DNA of 64,000 bases from Haematococcus lacustris (Eukaryota > Chlorophyta > Chlorophyceae > Chlamydomonadales > Haematococcaceae): contig JASKMD010000010.1 of NCBI GenBank assembly GCA_030144725.1, positions 3,745,713 to 3,809,712 on the forward strand, written 5' to 3'. This document shows positions 59,301-64,000 of the stretch, piece by piece. Made by a program: the position numbers and the translations under genes. The first letter of the stretch is position 1; each line of letters begins with the position of its first letter. The notes beneath the pieces are model-generated. The model had not been told where the DNA came from, ran no database searches, and saw only the letters and a list, made by a program, of their open reading frames with translations.

Positions 59301-60016
59301 ACATCATCTGGCCAATGGTGTGCAGGGGTGATATCACTAAGATGTTCTCTCCATTTCAAACTTGCAGTGTATTGCTGGGCTTGTTTGGGCATGTCATCGA
59401 GGTCCTCGCAGAGCCTGCTGCAGTGGGCCCTGCTGGCTTGGCTGCCCAGCCTGCCTCTTGGCTGCCCTGCGGCAACAGCCTGGTGGAGGGCTGGTGCACC
59501 AAGCTGCTGGCTTGGGTGTGCCAGCTCTTCTACATCAACTCCCCTAGCTTGGAGGGGCTGCTGGACCAGATACGATCCATAGGGTGCGGGACGCTTGCTG
59601 GCAGCCATAAGTTTCTGCTTCGGGGTCGGTTGCAGGGTCCGCCCAGCATGTCGCCAGAGGCTGAGCGGCTGCTCGCCTGCTTGACACTGGTGCTGACGGT
59701 GGTGGCGCCCTTGGACGCCAGGTTGGCAGTCACACCTTCCCTGCCAGCAGCCAGGGCCAGGGTGTTGGAGCCAGCCTCAGCCATTCGTGGCTTGCTGACC
59801 CGCGTGGAGGCAGAGCAGGTGTGGAGCTGGCAGGCGCTTGCTGCAGGCACCCCGGCTGAGGCCAGCTTGGCAAGTGTGCTGCAGGGCGCGGCCAACAAGC
59901 TGCAGCTGCCACACCTGGTCGCACCTGCACCTCAAGGCTGGCAGCCTGGGCGGCTAACCCTGGATAGGGGCAAAGGCCCACCAGACTTCATGAACATGTG
60001 CTTCCCATCGCTTTGA
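56316..60016 (+). CDS. Five-exon Leu-rich family, copy 6 (mutated splice donor)
   Basis: Exons: 56316-56373, 56411-56841, 56967-57780, 58102-58901 and 59282-60016; 945 aa if spliced like copy 4. All exons are open. The donor after exon 2 reads GAG|GGAAGG instead of GAG|GTAAGG (56842-56843). The next GT is five bases downstream and would shift the frame; reading through gives a stop directly after (GR, then TGA). The N-terminal motif has Trp in place of Gly (MRDEVLRLAWP). The first intron 2 segment also differs from copy 4. Probably a non-functional or truncated product, unless a non-canonical donor is used. Confidence 0.7.
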
Positions 60017-61349
60017 CCATTGCGCTTGCTGGACGTTTGCCAAGTGCCATGAAGAAGACATGCGTGGCACTCCCTCTTGAAGGGGTGGTTTGTGCTGCCG
60101 CTCGGGGCTGGCAGGTTGGGATGGGAGGCGGGACTGGGCAGGGCTGGGAGGGAAGTGGGTGGGCTTGGGAGGCATCGGGGATAAGGTTCAGACTGCTAGT
60201 CTCTGAGAATGGTGTTTGCTGGACTTGTGGCAAGTGCAGTGCAGATCTTCAGTACCCGTCAGTGCAGCAAACCACAGTGGCTAGCTTACACTCCTCATGT
60301 GTCTAGAAGGTGATCATTGCCCCTACGTAGCTTGCCTGTGTGAACGTACTTAAATCAATGCAGTGCTTTCTTGTCCATAGGGCGTCACAGGCTTATCAGC
60401 GTGCCTCGTGACCAAGGTGTTTCACCAGCAGCTAGGCTGGAATGTGGGCAATGCGCGGGCTTCGTTAAGCAAGCACACGCGCTATGTGCCCTTCTGCCAA
60501 TGGCACGTCCACTTTCATGTGAGGTGGCGGATGTGGCAATGATTGGGGACGCAAGCCTGCTGCTCCATTCCTTGCTGTTTTCAATTTGCCTGAGCTGTTT
60601 CCGGACACCTTTTGGCTCATGGTCAGGAATGACATCTTGCAGTCTTCCCTGGCCTTGACAAGGCACCTGCCTGTGACTGGTTGGCTTATAGTCAAGGTTG
60701 ACATTGTCTTGGCCATGACGATGTGTGCACCTGGGTGTGACAGCCTGGGATGCCCAAGAAAGGCACTGCAAGGGTCCCTGCCTGGAAGAACTGGGCAACA
60801 TTGCTGCCACGGGGCAGCAGCTGGGCGGAACAAGCAGCCTTATGACCGGCGAATACGACAACAGCTCGATGTCTATGGCCGGTAGCCTGACAGCGATGCT
60901 GTACCAGTGAATCGATAAGATTAAGAGTGATATGGACACAGCGCTGTATGACTACCTATGCATTCAACAGTGTATAAGATGATTGCGGTGAAGAGTGATT
61001 CTGAGCACAGCGCACTACCTGTATGACAGTAGGTATCTCTGAATGGATATACCAACAATGCTGTATCCCTATCCTCCTGTGGAGCCCGTACACTTCTCCA
61101 CAGGAGTCAGGGACCGGTGTGTGTCCCTAACCTAGGAGTCGGGACTGTGTCCCTAACCTATTCGCTAGAGCCCTACCCTATGCACACTCTAGCGCACACA
61201 CCTCCTGTTTGTAAGGGGCCATCGTATTGTTTGTTTGTTTGGCTCATGGCATGATGCACATGTCACTATCGCTGCCGTAACTTTGAGCACAGTCGGAGTA
61301 CCGAAGCTTTTGCCGACAGAGACGCTGAGTGCTATGATATATACAGTAG
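60017..61349. other. 3' flank of copy 6, 5' module, and inverted-duplicate flank of copy 7
   Basis: 60017-60431 is the duplicated 3' flank. 60432-60910 is another copy of the family upstream module (GGGCAACATTGCTGCC at about 60794). 61051-61232 is the inverse of 9209-9389. No gene is called. Confidence 0.55.
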
Positions 61350-62776
61350 ATGCGTGAAGAGGTGCTACGGCTCGCGGGGCCGGTCTACACATTGGAGGAG
61401 CAACCTGGTGCGTTTGCCTCTGCTTGCTGGCAATCTCAAGGCAGCACCATCTCTGACAGCTCATTCTGAGGCTACAGGCGTCTACGTGCAACGCCTGGAA
61501 GCAGCATGTCAGCTGTTACATCGAAAACTCAAGCCATCTTTAATCGAGGCCGCCCATACCACCTCCTCATGCCCTTCTACTCATAATGCGCCTTCAGCTG
61601 CTCCACCCACACCCTCAGCTGCTGGCAACACGGCAGCTGTGGAGCTGTGTACTCTACTGCTGGCAGACCAGGAGGTGCTGGATGTGGTGCTAGCACTCCA
61701 TGGCATCAGAATAGCCCAGATCAGCAAACTCTTGCCATTGTCGCCTCATCGTCACGCGCTCTACCTCCACCTGACTAGCGAATCCCTAGACCAACAGCTC
61801 AGGCACAGTCAGCGTTCAGTACCGGGCAGCCAGCTGAGCCAGTTTATCAGCAGGTTGGAACGCGGCACTAGGATGGAGGTAAGCTGACACAAACATACAG
61901 CATGTTTGGCATGGATGTATGGTCAGCATCCTTGCATGTTTGGACTGGCATGCATGTAATCCCACAAATATGTTAAGGTCTTACGTGCCACATGTCAGTG
62001 CGCTTGGCTTTAAAATGCTGAATGTCATGTGTTGCCACAAGCTCATGCCAAGCCGATGCCATGTGTTGTAGGCTTGCATGTAATGATTGCTTGTTGTGAC
62101 TGTTGCTTGGAAGGATTTGTAGGGGAAGGAACACACAAACAAAGCTATTAGTCCTTGCAACGCCATGCTCATGTGCTGCCCATGCAGGGTGACCCTCTGC
62201 TGTTTGTCTGGGACAGCATGCACCGCGCCATGCTGCTGGTGCTGGCAGCCTTGCAGTCACTCCCCATCCGCCCTCACCCTCAGCACCCTGGCCCTGCAGC
62301 CGCCACCCACACCTCCGCCACAACCCAGCTGCCACCTGGCTACCACCGCTGCAGCGCCTGCCTGCTGCTCAGCCTGGGCCTCGCCCGCAGGTTGAGCCAG
62401 TTTTGTATTGACCAGATCAATGGGGTTAAGCAACACCTTGCCCGGCTGCACGCCACCCTGCCTGGGCTGCTGCTGGGGCTGAGCACTGCAGTCAGCGTGA
62501 TGCAGGCAGCAGGCCACCCTGAGGCTGATGCGCACAGGCTGCTGCTGTTGCGCTGCATACTGCACTTGGGACCACTGCAGATTCGTTGCTTGGTTGAATT
62601 GGGCTGGTACAACAGCAAAGACATTGAGGAGCAGCTAGATGTAAAGCCCACCACCTCCTGCCCTGACCATCTGGCTCGCCTGCTGGGCAGCAGCCCGGCG
62701 GTGACAGGCTGGCCCGGGCCCCTGCTCGCAAAGCTCAGTCCCATGGACAGCAACAGCACAGCAGGTGCCAGTTTAG
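61350..62776 (+). pseudogene. Five-exon Leu-rich family, copy 7 (5' part only)
   Basis: Exon 1 is 61350-61407, the 37-nt intron 61408-61444, exon 2 61445-61878, and exon 3 from 62188. It is near-identical in inverted orientation to copy 2, including the long intron 2. Exon 3 stops matching at about 62776, inside the Ser/Gly linker, where it is joined to an inverted piece of exon 4; the fused frame ends at 62820. The missing 3' exons mean it is a broken copy, although its 5' half is intact. Confidence 0.8.
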
Positions 62777-63145
62777 GGCCATCCACCATCAGCCGCAATG
62801 ACATGCAGAGCGAGGAGTAGGTGTCTTGAAAGCAGGCGGGGAACGCTTTCATCGTGAAACGGTTGTCAAGTGTCGTAGCAAGCCGAACTGCCGCCACGGT
62901 ACCTTGAACCAGGAAAAGACAGCGCGGCAGCACGCTGAGGACAACGGAGAGAAGCGGCGAACTGCTCGCGCTGGACGTAGTAGTTTCATGGCCCGAGGCG
63001 ACTGCACCAAGGTGGCTTGGGGCTAAGGCTGCGTGCAATTTGCGCGCCGTGTACTTGAGGCAGTGATATTTGCGCGCCATCGCTCTAGCTACTGCTGTTG
63101 CCAGGCAAGAGGAATCTGTTTGCAACTCATTCCAACTCACTGGCC
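62777..63145 (-). pseudogene. Inverted exon 4 fragment of the family
   Basis: The minus strand reads the first part of exon 4 from the CACAG acceptor (63146) through SCLATAVARAMARKYHCLKY, SSSPLLSVVLSVLPRCLFLV and CMSLRLMVDG, then hits the junction with copy 7 exon 3 at 62776/62777. The closest relative is exon 4 of copy 2. Together with copy 7 it marks an inversion/deletion junction. Confidence 0.8.
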
Positions 63146-63527
63146 CTGTGCAGCCAAGGGCAGACCGCAGCAATGCAGCAAGGCACGTAGAAGGGCTATA
63201 GGAGGGCTGTAGGAGGGCTGTAGGAGAAAGGCAGGCCAATTGTGGTGGTGACCCAGGAATCATGTCAGTCTCAGGTGCTGCAGGCGCCAGTCTCGAGTGT
63301 GCAGTGCTGTGCAGCTAGGTGCCCTGAACGGGCACCCCTCTTGTGCTCCTACCCATGCACCTGCCTGCATGCATGCCTGACAGACCTGACAGGCCATACA
63401 GACTTAGAGGAGGATGACAAACTAGGAGGATGACAAACTAGGGAGGCTCCGATGACAAACATCCTGCCATGCAGAAAGCACCGGTATGTGTCTATCAATT
63501 GTGCAAGTCATGTGCCAGTCCACCTAC
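63146..63527. other. Family intron-like sequence
   Basis: Continues as intron 3 type sequence on the minus strand. GAGGATGACAAACTAGG is duplicated at about 63410-63440. A 40-bp unit containing AAGGGCAGACCGCAGCAATG is present here at 63154 and again at about 63790. Confidence 0.5.
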
Positions 63528-63650
63528 TTTCTGCCTGGCAGGTGGAGATCAACTGATCCATGATGAGGCCCTCCTCCTGCCGCCCCAGCACTGCACACAG
63601 CGCCTGGGCCACATGGGCTAAGCTGTTCACGACTGCCAGGTCTTTATGCC
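63528..63650 (-). pseudogene. Exon 3 3'-end scrap of the family
   Basis: The minus strand encodes the end of exon 3 (HVAQALCAVLGRQEEG, STCQAE) and a GTAGGT donor. The last exon base is A instead of G. Upstream it is cut by a 12-bp microsatellite. It is related to copy 1 in the flanking intron. Confidence 0.7.
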
Positions 63651-63654
63651 CTGT

Positions 63655-63730
63655 GCAGCCAATCAACTCACCTATCAACTCACCTATCAACTCACCTATC
63701 AACTCACCTATCAACTCACCAATCAATACC
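63655..63730. repeat. (ATCAACTCACCT)n microsatellite
   Basis: About six 12-bp units at the truncated edge of the exon 3 scrap. Confidence 0.9.
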
Positions 63731-64000
63731 AACTCACTGGCCCTGTGCACACAACAGTTAACACCAGTATAAGTGGACCACCATTATGAGCAGCCAAGGG
63801 CAGACCGCAGCAATGCAGCAAGGCACGTCCAGAACCTGACGTATCCAAACACATGCCAAGCGAGGTCCAACACAGATGTGTGTTTTGCCTGGCCTTATAG
63901 GGACTGAGAACTAGGGACAAGGGACTTACGAGGGACTGGGCGGGCAAGCAGCTTGCCGGCTGACGGCTGCAGAGGTGTACACCATCTTGTTACACTAAGT
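63731..64000. other. Window end, no supported gene
   Basis: Contains the second copy of the AAGGGCAGACCGCAGCAATG unit and a GGGACTxxG repeat (63898-63938). No coding sequence recognised. Confidence 0.4.

Larger units (their letters stand above)
54875..60431. repeat. Direct segmental duplication, right copy (pair of 17585-23160)
   Basis: Near-identical to 17585-23160 and in the same orientation. It contains the two upstream modules and copy 6. Homology resumes the family 5' module at 60432 whereas the left copy runs into unrelated sequence. Confidence 0.85.

Overview
The window looks like nuclear DNA of a green alga, most likely a chlorophycean/volvocalean. The evidence is spliceosomal introns with G|GTGCGT, GTAAGG or GTAGGT donors and GCAG acceptors, Ala/Gln/Leu-rich coding sequence, abundant GCA/CAG and CTGC microsatellites, and a dense mix of eukaryotic transposons. 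The species cannot be fixed from the sequence. There are no bacterial-style operons, rRNA genes or convincing host tRNA genes.

Outer regions (about 0.9-22.8 kb and 51.2-63.7 kb). These are filled by one locally expanded gene family of unknown function, called here the five-exon Leu-rich family. A full copy encodes about 940 aa in five exons, with identical intron phases (1, 0, 1, 0) in every copy. Exon 1 is tiny (58 nt) and is followed by a 37-nt intron that simple ORF reading misses. I count nine copies or fragments. Copy 1 (926-2538, -) is cut by the window edge or incomplete. Copy 2 (4198-8163, -) is complete. Fragment 2b (9390-10963, +) is decayed. Copy 3 (13632-17674, +) is frameshifted. 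Copy 4 (19026-22744, +) and copy 5 (51188-54964, +) are complete. Copy 6 (56316-60016, +) has a broken splice donor. Copy 7 (61350-62776, +) is 5' only and is fused head-on to an inverted exon 4 (62777-63145, -). An exon 3 scrap lies at 63528-63650 (-). Segment 17.585-23.160 kb is duplicated in direct orientation at 54.875-60.431 kb. The copy 2 region is mirrored at 61.05-62.78 kb.

Centre (24.174-50.788 kb). This is a nest of transposons, each recognisable by terminal repeats and most by exact target-site duplications. The outermost is a hAT-like element (24174-50788, 8-bp TSD). Inside it is a candidate TIR element (26003-50404). Inside that is a Ty3/gypsy chromovirus on the minus strand (27097-49978: 230-bp LTRs about 99% identical, 5-bp TSD, gag, protease, RT, RNase H, integrase, chromodomain). 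The chromovirus pol is split by a second hAT (44773-47354, 8-bp TSD), which itself carries a 243-bp foldback. It is also split by a 14.1-kb CACTA-like element (29677-43772), which contains a 1.5-kb pogo/Tc1-like element (36637-38181). Removing either pol insertion together with one TSD leaves the pol frame open, so the layering is well supported.

The 14.1-kb element is the most unusual part. It carries long arrays built on two 12-bp GTAC-centred palindromes (ACCAGTACTGGT near both ends and inside; ATCTGTACAGAT inside). It also holds two oppositely oriented telomere-like hexamer arrays, extreme GGGCT and GGGGTG satellites, a spliced minus-strand gene resembling the C-terminal part of EnSpm/CACTA-type transposases, and a plus-strand gene with an HxD...H...R pattern that suggests a 2-oxoglutarate/Fe(II) dioxygenase fold. 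The LTRs of the chromovirus contain a tRNA-like A-box/B-box in the sense direction.

Smaller TIR elements sit at 8257-9208 and 11316-12813, the latter holding a 200-bp foldback.
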